A DNA stretch of 64,000 nt from Janthinobacterium violaceinigrum (GTDB lineage Bacteria; Pseudomonadota; Gammaproteobacteria; Burkholderiales; Burkholderiaceae_D). Under the pieces are notes generated by a model. That model was not told where the DNA came from and made no database searches. It saw nothing but the letters and a program-made list of their open reading frames with translations. Numbering within the stretch: the stretch's first letter is position 1; each line of letters begins with the position of its first letter. Position numbers and translations under genes: made by a program. The stretch spans positions 124,001 to 188,000 of the forward strand of contig NZ_WFLI01000007.1 of assembly GCF_009208555.1 (NCBI RefSeq), in the 5' to 3' direction. Below, piece by piece: positions 45,259 to 55,139 of the stretch.

Positions 45259-46233
45259 TTACTTTTCCAGGTTGACCTTGCCATCCGGCGCATGGCCGGG
45301 CTGTTCTGCCGGTTCCGCTTGCGGCAGCGGCTGCGGTGCGGGCTGGTCCTTGCGCTTGCCGCCAAAGAACTTGACGATGGCCGCACCGGCGCCCACGACG
45401 GCCAGGATCAGTACTTTCTTGAAGGCCAGCAACAGCGCCAGCAGCTTGCCAAACAGGCCCAGCTTGCTGGCCACGCCGCCCGCCACCAGCGCCGCCAGGC
45501 CGTATTCGGCCACCTTGTCCGTCTTGCTGTCGAAATCCGTGTAGCGGTTACCCTCGGTAAATTCCGTGAACGCCGTCACTTGCTGCATTTCTTTCTTGAT
45601 CGCCTCGATCTGCTGCATGCCGGCAATCGCGTTCAGGTTCAGCACGCCTTCGCGGCCCAGCACGCGCACGTTGTAGTTGAGCGAGTGCTCGCCGCCGTCG
45701 ACCATCAGGTCCTTGGCCCAGTACAGCTTGTGCGTATCCTTGGCATAGCTGGGTTTTTCCGCCCAGCCCATCAAATGGATGCCGGGATAGCCCTGCTTCT
45801 TGCGCTCCGCGTTATGTTCGAGCACGGACGCCTGCATATCCTTGAGCAATTCGTCATATTTGATGCTGTCCGCATCGTCGTCCTTGATGTGCCCTTCCTT
45901 TTCATACGTGACGATGACGCCCCAGCTATCGCGCTCGAGTACACTGGTCTTGGCGGGCACGATCATGCCCAGCGACATCATGCCCGGTGGATTGCCCCAG
46001 GCATCGACCAGCACGCGCTCGGCGTCCGTCGGCGACAGATAACGGAAGTTGGCAGGCAAGTCCAGGGTGGCGATGCCGCCCGGCAAAGTGATCTTGCCGC
46101 GCTGCAAGTGCAACTGGGCGAGGAATTGCTCGGCTGTCATTTCCGGCGCGGAAGCCTTGTCGTCGGCAGGGGCGGCAGCCGTCAGGCCGGAGAGGGTCAG
46201 GCACAGCAGGGCTGTCAACAGGCGTTTCAACAT
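45259..46233 (-). CDS. DUF2167 membrane protein
   Basis: This 324-residue protein has a signal peptide (to about residue 21), a large periplasmic DUF2167 domain (about 40-225), one or two membrane helices (about 240-290) and a short proline-rich, charged tail (APQPLPQAEPAEQPGH). DUF2167 proteins are widespread, with unknown function. No partner is adjacent. Confidence 0.85.
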   Translation of the reverse strand: MLKRLLTALLCLTLSGLTAAAPADDKASAPEMTAEQFLAQLHLQRGKITLPGGIATLDLPANFRYLSPTDAERVLVDAWGNPPGMMSLGMIVPAKTSVLERDSWGVIVTYEKEGHIKDDDADSIKYDELLKDMQASVLEHNAERKKQGYPGIHLMGWAEKPSYAKDTHKLYWAKDLMVDGGEHSLNYNVRVLGREGVLNLNAIAGMQQIEAIKKEMQQVTAFTEFTEGNRYTDFDSKTDKVAEYGLAALVAGGVASKLGLFGKLLALLLAFKKVLILAVVGAGAAIVKFFGGKRKDQPAPQPLPQAEPAEQPGHAPDGKVNLEK

Positions 46234-46320
46234 GATCGGTCCAAAAAAATTGCAAAGGGTAAATATTTTATATCAATTGATTGCTTAATGGATAATTATT
46301 TCCATGCGGAATTTTTTTAC

Positions 46321-46355
46321 AAAAAAAGCGCCAGGCGGGTTTCCCCGGCTGGCGC
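46321..46355 (-). terminator. Terminator of the ast operon
   Basis: GCGCCAG (46328-46334) pairs with CTGGCGC (46349-46355) and an inner G/C stem. On the minus strand it ends in seven T. It lies 26 bases after the astE stop. Confidence 0.88.
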
Positions 46356-46380
46356 CTGACGTACGAACACCGTACAGCGA

Positions 46381-47406
46381 TTAAGACACGCGCACCACCA
46401 TCAGACCGGCGCGCAAGCCCACCCGCACGTCCGGGTTGGGGAACACCACCAGCTCTTCCGCGTGCTGCACCGTGTAGACGTGGTCGCCATCGCTGGCGAT
46501 CACGGCGTGCTGCGGCAAGGACGTGAAATTCTGCGTGCTGCGATCAAACGCCATGCGGAATTCATCGCTGTGCTTGATGATTTCCTGCGCCACCTTGAAC
46601 ACGTGGGGCGCCGCCTTGACGGGCTGCGCAGGCTGGCCCCGCAACAAGCCGTCCAGCGCCCGCGACACGTCGTCGAACAGGGACAAGTCGTTCTGTCCCA
46701 GGGTGCCCACGCGGCCCAGCTCCACCGTGCTGGCGGCCGCGCCGAAGTGCTCGGCCGAATAATAGCTATACGTGCCGGCCGACTGCGGGTTCATGATGAT
46801 GGCGCCGATGGCCGCCTGGCCCAGCCAGTCGACCAGCTGCGCCTTGGCCTCGTCGGCCACCAGGTCGGGCACGATGGCAAACGTGGGATACACGGAAGGC
46901 CGGATGGCCGTGTGCAGATCCAGGTGCCAGCGCACGGGACCGGCCGCGCCGAAGAACGCTGCCGTGGCGGCGATCATTTCATCGGCGCGCGCGCTTTCCG
47001 CCGCCTGCGCCAGGCTTCCCCGCACGGGGCGGAACATGCGATTGAGGTCGGCGTCGATGAAACGCTTGCCGGCCCGGATCGCATCGACATTGCCCACGCA
47101 AACGAGCAAATCGACGGCCAGCTTCGACGCATCGCGCGACAGGGCGTCGAGCAGATGCGCGAGCACCTCGATCGGCCCCGTTTCGTCGCCATGCACGCCC
47201 ACCGAGACGGCCACGCTGACGCGGCCCTCTCCCGGCTTGAGCACCTGCAGCATGCCGGGCGCCGGCAAGGCCACCGTGAAACCGGCGTCCGAGAACAGCT
47301 GCGCCACGGCGCCGAAATCGGCCTGTGCCAGCGCCTGCACCGCCGGCGGCAAGCCGCCGGTACCCTGCACTGCCTGTGTTACTGCTTGTGTTGCTGCTTG
47401 CGTCAT
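46381..47406 (-). CDS. astE: Succinylglutamate desuccinylase
   Basis: This 341-residue zinc enzyme of the aspartoacylase/M14-like family shows GVHGDETGPIEVL (zinc His and Glu), DADLNRMF and DLHTAIR. It hydrolyses N-succinylglutamate to succinate and glutamate, the last step of the AST arginine pathway. Its ATG shares one base with the gdhB stop (TAATG), so it depends on translation of gdhB. It is the last gene of the operon. Confidence 0.95.
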   Translation of the reverse strand: MTQAATQAVTQAVQGTGGLPPAVQALAQADFGAVAQLFSDAGFTVALPAPGMLQVLKPGEGRVSVAVSVGVHGDETGPIEVLAHLLDALSRDASKLAVDLLVCVGNVDAIRAGKRFIDADLNRMFRPVRGSLAQAAESARADEMIAATAAFFGAAGPVRWHLDLHTAIRPSVYPTFAIVPDLVADEAKAQLVDWLGQAAIGAIIMNPQSAGTYSYYSAEHFGAAASTVELGRVGTLGQNDLSLFDDVSRALDGLLRGQPAQPVKAAPHVFKVAQEIIKHSDEFRMAFDRSTQNFTSLPQHAVIASDGDHVYTVQHAEELVVFPNPDVRVGLRAGLMVVRVS

Positions 47407-50400
47407 TACACCGTCGCTTCCGCGGTAGGTTTCGCCGTGATTTTATTCACGGCTTCCGACAAGGTCCACACGTCCAGCATGGCTTGCTCCAGTTCCGTCG
47501 CCGCCACATAGGCCGACAGGCCCAGCGCGCCCGTCACCGCATCGACGGCCTTGCCCGCGTTGCCTTGCTCGGCACGCGCCAGCACCTGCGTCAGCAAACG
47601 CTGTTGCGTACGGCGCAGCGCCTGCTGCGCGTAGTTGCGCAACTGTTCCTGCGACTTGCCTTGCGCGGCCAGCTTCAGGCCGCGTTCCAGCGTATCGATG
47701 CCCGCCTGGCTGCGCAGGGCCAGGCCCACTTGCAGGAAGGCCGCCAGGTCCATCGAAGCAGGACGCGGCACGGACAGGGCAGGGAACAGGAAGCCGGAGA
47801 CGACTTCCAGCGCATCGACCGCATCCCACGCCTGCACGAAGGCCGGCTTGAGGCCCGGCACCAGCGCTGCCTCGGACTTGATGCCGACGGCTTGCAGCAG
47901 CTCGCGCTTCGATTCCGCGCCAAACAGGCGCGTGAGTTCGGCCAGGCCCGCGCCGCGCAATTGCTCTGCCGGCACGGACAGCACGCCGGCGATCATCGTT
48001 TGCTGCAGCACGCGCGTTTGCGCATCGACCTTGATCGACACGGCACGCGGAATCGTCAGGGCATCCGCATCGAGCGCGTCGAACACGGGCGCCAGGTTCA
48101 GCGCCACCCAGGCCTGGCCCCAGGCCAGGATCACTGCCGATTCGTCCACGCCATGCTCGGATGCCAGGTTGCGTATCATCAGCGGACCGCAGCGGTTGAT
48201 CACTTCATTGGCCAGCACGGTCGCCAGGATGGCGTTGGCCAGCGGGTGGTCGAGCGCCGAACGGGTTTCCACCAGCAGGGACGGGAAGTAGGGTTTGAGC
48301 ACCGGCTCGGCCCACGTTTCGTCCGTCAGCGGCAGCGCGGACAGAATGCGCTTGAAGCGGTTCTTCACGTTGGCGATCACCACCGCCAGTTCCGGCGTGG
48401 TCAAGCCACGGCCGTCGGCCTTGCGGCGCGCCAGTTCGGCCACCGAAGGCAATTGCTCCAGCTCGCGCGACAGGGCTCCCTCTTCTTCCAGGCTGGCGAT
48501 CAGGGCGGCATAGCCATCCTGCACGGCGCTCTCGCCTTGCGCCTGCAACTCGCGCACCAGCAAGTGCGTCTGCTGCGTGTTGTCGCGCAAGACCAGGCGC
48601 TCGACGTCGTCCGTCATCGCATACAGCTCGCGGTTGCGGTCGGCTTCCGTCAGCTTGCCCGCATTGACTTCCACGTCCAGCCAGATTTTCACGTTGACTT
48701 CATGGTCCGAGCAATCCACGCCAGCCGAGTTGTCGATCGCATCGGTGAAGATGCGTCCGCCCGCCAGCGCGAACTCGATGCGGCCTGCCTGCGTCGCACC
48801 CAGATTGCCGCCTTCGGCGACGACCTTCACGCGCAGCTCATTGCCGCTGACGCGGATATGGTCATTCGCGCGGTCCTTCACCTGGGCATGGGTCTCGCTG
48901 GAGGCCTTGATGTAGGTGCCGATGCCGCCGTTGTAGAACAGGTCCACGGGCGACTTCAGGATGCGGTGCATCAGTTCTTCGGGCGGCAGCGAGGTCTCGG
49001 CGATATCGAGCGCGGCGCGGATTTGCGGCGACAGCTCGATCGTGCGGGCGGAGCGCGGATACACGCCGCCGCCTGCCGAGATCAGCTCCTTGTTGTAGTC
49101 GTCCCACGAGGAGCGCGGCAAGGCAAACAGGCGCGCGCGCTCGTCGAACGAGACGGCGACGTCCGGCGTCGGGTCGAGGAAGATGTGGCGGTGGTCGAAC
49201 GCGGCCACCAGTTTCAGCTGGCGCGACAGCAGTACGCCATTGCCGAACACGTCGCCCGACATGTCGCCCACGCCGACCATGGTGATCGGGGTGGTGTTCA
49301 GGTCGTGGTCCATTTCATAGAAATGGCGTTTCACGGCTTCGAACGCGCCCTTGGCGGTGATGCCCAGTTTCTTGTGGTCGTAGCCGTTCGAACCGCCCGA
49401 GGCGAACGCGTCGCCCAGCCAGAAACCGCGCTGCACGGCGATACCGTTGGCGATGTCCGAGAAGGTGGCCGTGCCCTTGTCGGCAGCCACCACCAGATAC
49501 GGGTCGGCGTCGTCGAAGCACACGGTGTCGACGGGCGGGACGATATTGCCCAGCGAGCGGTTGTCCGTCACTTCCAGCAGACTGGAAATGAACAGGCGGT
49601 ACACGGCTTCGCCTTCGGCCGCGATGGTTTCACGCACGGCGTCCTTCGGCATCATCTTGCAGACAAAGCCGCCCTTCGCGCCGGCCGGCACGATGACGGC
49701 ATTCTTGACCATCTGCGCCTTCACCAGGCCCAGCACTTCGGTGCGGTAGTCTTCCATGCGGTCGGACCAGCGCAAGCCGCCGCGGGCGACAGGGCCGCCG
49801 CGCAGGTGCACGCCTTCGAAGCGGCGCGAGAACACAAAGATCTCGCGGTAAGGACGCGGTTCCGGTACCAGCGCCAGGCTGCTGGTGTCGAACTTGAAGA
49901 TGATCTTGTCGCCGGCTTGATTGTTCTGGAAGTAGCTGGTGCGCAGGGTGGCGGCCATCAGGTCGGCCAGCGCGCCGAGAATTTCCTCGGTGTCAGCGTG
50001 GTTCACGGACGGCAGGCCGGCCTTGATGGTGGCGATGGCTTCCAGGGCGGCAGCATGCTGCGCGTCCGACAGCGACGGATCGAAGCGCTGCAGGAAGGCG
50101 TCGACCAGGGCTTTCACGTGGGCCGGCTGCTTGCGCAGGCTTTCGGCAATGTAGCGTACCGAGAAGCGGCTGCCCGTCTGGCGCCAGTAGCTGGTGTAGG
50201 CGCGCACCAGCTGCACTTCGCGCGTCGACAGGCCGCCTTCGATGACCAGGCCGTTCAGGCGGCCATCTTCGGCTTCATCGTTGAACAGGGCGGCAAACAG
50301 TTCCTGCGCCACGGCGACGACGGATGGCTGCGCCAGTTTCGCCGCGCTGGCGGCATCGACCGTCAGGCTGGTGACGAAATAGCGCGTGCCGTCCAGCGGC

Positions 50401-52133
50401 GAAATCGAAAATGCCTGCTCGCGGTCGATCGCCACGCCCGCGTTATGCAGCGCCGGCAGGATGGCCGACAGCGGCGGCACCTTGTTGGCCGAATACAGGC
50501 GGATGGTGGTGACGGCACCCGTCTCGATGCGCACGGCCACGTGCGATGGATCGGTGTTGCGCAAGATGGTGTCGAGGTCGCGGAAAGCGACGGCCGGCGC
50601 GGTAGCGGCCACGTAGTCGAGCGGCAGGGTGGCGCAGAGTTTGCGCAGGCTGGTGCGCAGGGCCACGTCGGGCACGGCGTCGGCCACGGCGGCAAAGCCG
50701 TTATGCCAGCCATCGAGCACGCCCAAGAGCGGCTGTTCGATATCCGTTTCCAGGTCCAGCGGGTAGCGGGCGGCGTGGGCGATCAGATAGACGCGCGCCA
50801 GGGGGCCGTCGGCCACCAGGGTCTGCGTGCTCACATGCGTGGCGCCGGAACTGGCTTGCAGCGCCTTGGCCAGGCTCGATGCCACGCTGGCGCTGTAGCG
50901 CTCGCGCGGCAGGTACACCAGCACGTTCAGGTGGCGCGCGTACACGTCGCGGCGCGCGAAGACCTTGGTGCGCGGCTGCTTGTACAGCGAGACGACGGCG
51001 CCGCATACTTGCGCCAGCCAGTCGAGGTCCGCTTCCAGTGCTTCGGTGCGCGGCAGGGATTCGAGGATCTCGCGGAATTTCTCGGCGCGGAAGCCTTGCT
51101 GGCGCACGCCGGCCAGGCTCAGTACCTTGGCCACGCGGCCGCGCGCAAAGGGCAGCGCCGCCAGCGGGGTGGAATTGCCGGCGCGGGTAAACAGGCCGAC
51201 GAAGCAGTGTTCGCCCAGAATGGCGCCTTGCGCATCCGTGTCGCGCACGCCGATGAAATCGAGCTGCTGGTCGCGGTGCAGGGTGCCGGCCACGTCGGCC
51301 TTGACGATGGACAGCGCCGATTCGCGCTTGGCCAGGGTATCGAAATCGCCCGGGATATTCGCCAGGCAGGTGCCGTAGACGGGGTGCGCCGTATCCTGCA
51401 GCACGCCCACGCGGCTCGGGATGTCGCGTTCCAGTTCGCGCACGCCCGGCTTGACGCGGTAATACGCGTAGCCGAACACTTCAAAGCCGCCGCTGCGGGC
51501 CCATTCCAGGAAGGCGGCCACTTCCGCGCCTTCTTCGCCATGCTGGGCGGCGGCCGTGGCGACGGCTGCCAGGCGCTCGCTCATGGCGGCGCTGTCGCGG
51601 CGCACGACGGCGGCGTCGCGCGCCACCATGTCGATCGAGGCGACCAGCGCGGCCAGCGCATCGGGCGCCAGTTCTTCATCGAGCAGCACCAGCACGTACG
51701 ATTCGAGCGGGTCGCCAGGCTGGCGCACCGCTTCCACGCTGCCGTCGGCGGCGCGGCGCACGGGCAGCACGGTATTCATCACGCCGCGCACGGCCAGGTG
51801 CTGGCGGCGCATGGCCATGACGATGGAATCGACCAGGTAAGGCATGTCTTCGTTCAGGATCAGCAAGGCGCTCGCCATGCCGCCACGGCCATCCGCATAG
51901 CGCAGGGTGGCGATTTGGCAGCCGCTGCCGGTGCGCTTGGCCGCTTGCGTAAAACCGTCGACCAGCACGGGCGCCAGGCTGCCGGGCGCGATGTCGGCCA
52001 GGTCTTCGGCGTCAAGCGAGTCCAGCCATGCCTGCACCAGTTGTACGACAGGCGCTGCCGCCTTGTTCGCATTGCCAGCCGCGTTAATCAGCTCCAGCGT
52101 TTGTGTACGCAAATCTTGTGGCGTGTGATTCAT
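47406..52133 (-). CDS. gdhB: NAD-specific glutamate dehydrogenase, large class
   Basis: This 1575-residue enzyme belongs to the 180-kDa-class NAD-GDH. It has long amino-terminal regulatory regions (about 1-700) with ACT-like segments, a central catalytic domain (from about 720, with PRPYREIFVFSRRFEG, GPVARGGLRWSDR and KGGFVCKMMP) and a carboxy-terminal helical part. It converts glutamate to 2-oxoglutarate and ammonium. It sits between astB and astE, which is the natural consumer step for the glutamate formed by the pathway. GGAGATGCAAG precedes the ATG. Confidence 0.96.
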   Translation of the reverse strand: MNHTPQDLRTQTLELINAAGNANKAAAPVVQLVQAWLDSLDAEDLADIAPGSLAPVLVDGFTQAAKRTGSGCQIATLRYADGRGGMASALLILNEDMPYLVDSIVMAMRRQHLAVRGVMNTVLPVRRAADGSVEAVRQPGDPLESYVLVLLDEELAPDALAALVASIDMVARDAAVVRRDSAAMSERLAAVATAAAQHGEEGAEVAAFLEWARSGGFEVFGYAYYRVKPGVRELERDIPSRVGVLQDTAHPVYGTCLANIPGDFDTLAKRESALSIVKADVAGTLHRDQQLDFIGVRDTDAQGAILGEHCFVGLFTRAGNSTPLAALPFARGRVAKVLSLAGVRQQGFRAEKFREILESLPRTEALEADLDWLAQVCGAVVSLYKQPRTKVFARRDVYARHLNVLVYLPRERYSASVASSLAKALQASSGATHVSTQTLVADGPLARVYLIAHAARYPLDLETDIEQPLLGVLDGWHNGFAAVADAVPDVALRTSLRKLCATLPLDYVAATAPAVAFRDLDTILRNTDPSHVAVRIETGAVTTIRLYSANKVPPLSAILPALHNAGVAIDREQAFSISPLDGTRYFVTSLTVDAASAAKLAQPSVVAVAQELFAALFNDEAEDGRLNGLVIEGGLSTREVQLVRAYTSYWRQTGSRFSVRYIAESLRKQPAHVKALVDAFLQRFDPSLSDAQHAAALEAIATIKAGLPSVNHADTEEILGALADLMAATLRTSYFQNNQAGDKIIFKFDTSSLALVPEPRPYREIFVFSRRFEGVHLRGGPVARGGLRWSDRMEDYRTEVLGLVKAQMVKNAVIVPAGAKGGFVCKMMPKDAVRETIAAEGEAVYRLFISSLLEVTDNRSLGNIVPPVDTVCFDDADPYLVVAADKGTATFSDIANGIAVQRGFWLGDAFASGGSNGYDHKKLGITAKGAFEAVKRHFYEMDHDLNTTPITMVGVGDMSGDVFGNGVLLSRQLKLVAAFDHRHIFLDPTPDVAVSFDERARLFALPRSSWDDYNKELISAGGGVYPRSARTIELSPQIRAALDIAETSLPPEELMHRILKSPVDLFYNGGIGTYIKASSETHAQVKDRANDHIRVSGNELRVKVVAEGGNLGATQAGRIEFALAGGRIFTDAIDNSAGVDCSDHEVNVKIWLDVEVNAGKLTEADRNRELYAMTDDVERLVLRDNTQQTHLLVRELQAQGESAVQDGYAALIASLEEEGALSRELEQLPSVAELARRKADGRGLTTPELAVVIANVKNRFKRILSALPLTDETWAEPVLKPYFPSLLVETRSALDHPLANAILATVLANEVINRCGPLMIRNLASEHGVDESAVILAWGQAWVALNLAPVFDALDADALTIPRAVSIKVDAQTRVLQQTMIAGVLSVPAEQLRGAGLAELTRLFGAESKRELLQAVGIKSEAALVPGLKPAFVQAWDAVDALEVVSGFLFPALSVPRPASMDLAAFLQVGLALRSQAGIDTLERGLKLAAQGKSQEQLRNYAQQALRRTQQRLLTQVLARAEQGNAGKAVDAVTGALGLSAYVAATELEQAMLDVWTLSEAVNKITAKPTAEATV

Positions 52134-52283
52134 CTTGCATCTCCATTACGGTAATGTGAATGTCCAACGCTGTCGTTCGGGCTTGTGGCTGGGCGGCAGC
52201 GGTGTCAAGAGACGGGGGTCGCCCGTCCAATTCTGTGCTACGGATAGTCTGTCTCGGATTTTTTCTGTGTGTTTTTCTATCGC
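52134..52283 (-). promoter_or_regulatory. Spacer astB-gdhB with hairpin and TTGACA box
   Basis: On the minus strand this 150-bp gap holds the hairpin GACGGG-CGACC-CCCGTC, followed by a TTGACA (52208-52203) with no clear -10. The hairpin lacks a T-run and may only partly limit read-through. A secondary promoter for gdhB-astE is possible. Confidence 0.4.
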
Positions 52284-53624
52284 CTACAAGTCGTACAATC
52301 CCGGTAAGTTGAGGATGATCGTCAATTCTTCAAGCGCCGCATGCACTTCCAGCGCCAGCTGCGGGTCGGCCAGGTCGCTCGGCTCCAGATGGTCGCGGTA
52401 GTGCTTCTCCACCCACTGCACCAGCCGATGGTACAGCGCTTCCGTCATGATCACGCCCTGGTGCATGGCGCGCGCCTCGGTTTCCGTCAGGGCCACGCGC
52501 AAGCGCAGGCAGGCGGGCCCGCCGCCGTTGCGCATGCTCTGGCGCAGGTCGAAATGAATCAGTTCATCGACCGGGCCGCCGCTGGCCACCAGGCCTTCCA
52601 GGTAGCGCGCCACGGCGCGGTTTTCCTGGCATTCCTGCGGAATCACCAGCGCCATCCTGCCGCCCTCTTTCGTCAGCAGCTGGCTGTTGAACAGGTAGCT
52701 GCTGACGGCGTCCGCGATCGGCACCTGGCCCGTGTCCACGCGCAGCGCCTGCAAATCGGCCCCCGTGGCGGCAACGGCACGGTGCAACTGCGACAGGCTT
52801 GCCTCTTCGTCCGCAAACGCCTGCTCGTGATAGAACAGCACATTGCCATTGCCGACGGCGATGACGTCGTTATGGAACACGCCCTGGTCGATCACGTCCG
52901 GATTCTGCTGCACGTACACGGTGCGCTTCGCATCCAGGCCATGCAGGCGCGCCACGGCTTGCGACGCTTCCAGGGTCTGGCGCGCCGGGTAGCGCTTCGG
53001 CGACGGCGCCGATGGATCGAACTCCACGCGACCATACACGAACAGCTCGACCGATGGCGCGCCGTGGTTCGCGCCCAGGCGCGTGTGGTTGGCCGCGCCC
53101 TCGTCGCCAAAGGCGGGCGTCGACGGCAGCGCGTCATGCACGGCAAAGTGCCTGTCGTCGCTGAAAATGGCGCGCAGGCTGCGCGCCGACTGCGCGTGCT
53201 CGAAGGCGCGGTGCAACTTGTTATTCAGGTTGGCGGCCGTAAAATGCACGCGGCCATCGTGCGTGTCCGCCGACGGGCTGACCGTGGCGGCGTTCGCCGT
53301 CCACATGGGCGAGGCCGAATACGCGCAAGCGAGGATGACGGGCGACTCCTTGTAGGCGCGCGCCAGCACCTCGGCGTCCGTGCCCGTGAAACCGATGGAG
53401 CGCAGCAGGCGGAAATTGGGCCGGTCCTGCGGCGGCAGCAAAGCTTGCGCAAAGCCGCGCGCGGCCAGCGCACGCATCTTGGCCAGGCCCTGCAAGGCGG
53501 CCTGCTTCGGATTCGAAGCGCTTTTCACATTGCTGAACGAAGCCACGTTGCCAAACGAGAGCCCCGCATAGTTATGCGATGGGCCCACCAGGCCGTCAAA
53601 ATTGTATTCGCGCGTGCTGTGCAT
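52284..53624 (-). CDS. astB: N-succinylarginine dihydrolase
   Basis: This 446-residue enzyme of the amidinotransferase fold begins [24 protein letters not shown], the family hallmark, and carries the catalytic Cys near the end in [13 protein letters not shown]. It turns N2-succinylarginine into N2-succinylornithine, 2 ammonium and CO2. AAGGA is seven bases before the ATG at 53624; a TTG five codons earlier is less likely. Confidence 0.96.
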   Translation of the reverse strand: MHSTREYNFDGLVGPSHNYAGLSFGNVASFSNVKSASNPKQAALQGLAKMRALAARGFAQALLPPQDRPNFRLLRSIGFTGTDAEVLARAYKESPVILACAYSASPMWTANAATVSPSADTHDGRVHFTAANLNNKLHRAFEHAQSARSLRAIFSDDRHFAVHDALPSTPAFGDEGAANHTRLGANHGAPSVELFVYGRVEFDPSAPSPKRYPARQTLEASQAVARLHGLDAKRTVYVQQNPDVIDQGVFHNDVIAVGNGNVLFYHEQAFADEEASLSQLHRAVAATGADLQALRVDTGQVPIADAVSSYLFNSQLLTKEGGRMALVIPQECQENRAVARYLEGLVASGGPVDELIHFDLRQSMRNGGGPACLRLRVALTETEARAMHQGVIMTEALYHRLVQWVEKHYRDHLEPSDLADPQLALEVHAALEELTIILNLPGLYDL

Positions 53625-53642
53625 GGGTATGTCCTTCAAAAC

Positions 53643-55139
53643 TTAAAAATTCAGGCCGGGCGACAGCTTGGCCGGCATTTCCAGTGCGCTGTTCTCGATC
53701 GAGGCGACCGGATAGGCGCAGTAGTCAGCCGCGTAATAGGCGCTCGGACGGTGGTTGCCCGACTTGCCGATGCCGCCGAACGGCGCCGTGCTGGCCGCGC
53801 CCGTGGTAGGACGGTTCCAGTTGATGATGCCGGCGCGCGCGCGCACCTGGAAGGTTTGCCACAGGGCCGGATCGTCGGACAGCAAGGCGGCGGCCAGGCC
53901 GAATTCGGTGGCGTTGGCCACCTTCAGGGCCGCATCGAAATCGGCCACGCGTATCACTTGCAGCAAGGGGCCGAACCACTCTTCGTCCGGAATGCCAACG
54001 GCGCCGGTGACGTCGACGATGCCGGCCGTCACAAAGCCCGCCTGCGGATTCAACTGGCGCATCTGCAGCAGGGTGGTGCCGCCCTTGGCCACCATGTCCG
54101 CCTGCGCCTGCACCAGGCGCGCGGCCACGGCGCTCGATACCACTGGACCCATGAAGGGCTGCGGCTGCGCATCGGATGCGCCGATGCCCAGCTTCGCCGC
54201 CACTTCCACCAGGCGCGCGACAAACGCTGCACCGGCTGCATTGTCCTGCACCACCAGGCGGCGCGCGCAGGTGCAGCGCTGGCCGGCCGAGACAAAGGCG
54301 GAAAAGATCGCGTGATGCACGGCCGCATCCACGTCCTGCACATCCCACACGACGAGGGCATTGTTGCCGCCCATTTCCAGCGCCAGCATCTTGCCCGGCT
54401 GGCCGCCGAACTGGCGGTGCAGGCTGATGCCCGTCTGGCAGGAACCCGTAAACAGCACGCCGTCGAGGTGCGCATTGGCGCCCAGGGCCACGCCAGTGTC
54501 GCGCCCGCCGTTGACGAGGTTGACGACGCCGTCCGGCAAGCCCGCCTGCTGCCACAGCTGCACGGTTTTCACGGCCGTGCGCGGCGCATATTCGCTGGGC
54601 TTGAAGACGATGGTGTTACCGGCGATCAGGGCCGGCACGATGTGGCCGTTCGGCAGGTGACCGGGGAAGTTATACGGGCCGAACACGCCGAACACGCCAT
54701 GCGGGCGGTGGCGCAGCACGGCGTCGCCATCGGCGATCTTGCTTTGCGTGACGCCCGTGCGCGCGTGATACGACTGCACCGAGATATCGATCTTGTTGGC
54801 CATCGTGGCCACTTCCGTGCGCGATTCCCACAAGGGTTTGCCCACTTCTTCCGAGATCAGCAGCGCCAGCGCTTCGGCGTGCTCCTTCAGCAGCTCGCGG
54901 AAGCGCACGCAGATGGCGATGCGTTCTTCGACGGGCGTATCGGCCCACGCTTCGAACGCTGCGCGGGCGGCCCGGCAAGCCTGTTCCACTTCGTTGTCCG
55001 TCGCTTCCAGGCTGGCCCAGGTCTGCTTGCCGTTCGACGGATCGATGGTGACCAGTTCGCGGCCCGTGCCTGGCAGCCAGGCGCCGTTGATGAAGTTCGA
55101 TGCTGCGGTAGATGAATGAAGGTCGGACGATTTAGACAT
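53643..55139 (-). CDS. astD: Succinylglutamate semialdehyde dehydrogenase
   Basis: This 498-residue aldehyde dehydrogenase has the catalytic Glu in LEMGGNNALVV and the catalytic Cys in SAGQRCTCARR. It oxidises N-succinylglutamate semialdehyde with NAD+. Its ATG at 55139 lies inside the last codons of aruG (8-bp overlap), and AGGAAG supports it over the longer upstream frame. Confidence 0.96.
   Translation of the reverse strand: MSKSSDLHSSTAASNFINGAWLPGTGRELVTIDPSNGKQTWASLEATDNEVEQACRAARAAFEAWADTPVEERIAICVRFRELLKEHAEALALLISEEVGKPLWESRTEVATMANKIDISVQSYHARTGVTQSKIADGDAVLRHRPHGVFGVFGPYNFPGHLPNGHIVPALIAGNTIVFKPSEYAPRTAVKTVQLWQQAGLPDGVVNLVNGGRDTGVALGANAHLDGVLFTGSCQTGISLHRQFGGQPGKMLALEMGGNNALVVWDVQDVDAAVHHAIFSAFVSAGQRCTCARRLVVQDNAAGAAFVARLVEVAAKLGIGASDAQPQPFMGPVVSSAVAARLVQAQADMVAKGGTTLLQMRQLNPQAGFVTAGIVDVTGAVGIPDEEWFGPLLQVIRVADFDAALKVANATEFGLAAALLSDDPALWQTFQVRARAGIINWNRPTTGAASTAPFGGIGKSGNHRPSAYYAADYCAYPVASIENSALEMPAKLSPGLNF

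Noticed and set aside
47325-52154. A 1609-codon open frame antisense to gdhB
   Set aside because: It is rich in His, Gln, Arg and Ala as expected from the complement of GC-rich coding sequence, and the opposite strand is an unmistakable glutamate dehydrogenase.
52203-52208. TTGACA as a strong internal promoter for gdhB
   Set aside because: No acceptable -10 lies 16-18 bp downstream, so it is noted only within the spacer.
52341-55115. A 924-codon plus-strand frame opposite astB and astD
   Set aside because: Composition and lack of motifs mark it as a shadow of the two conserved ast genes.
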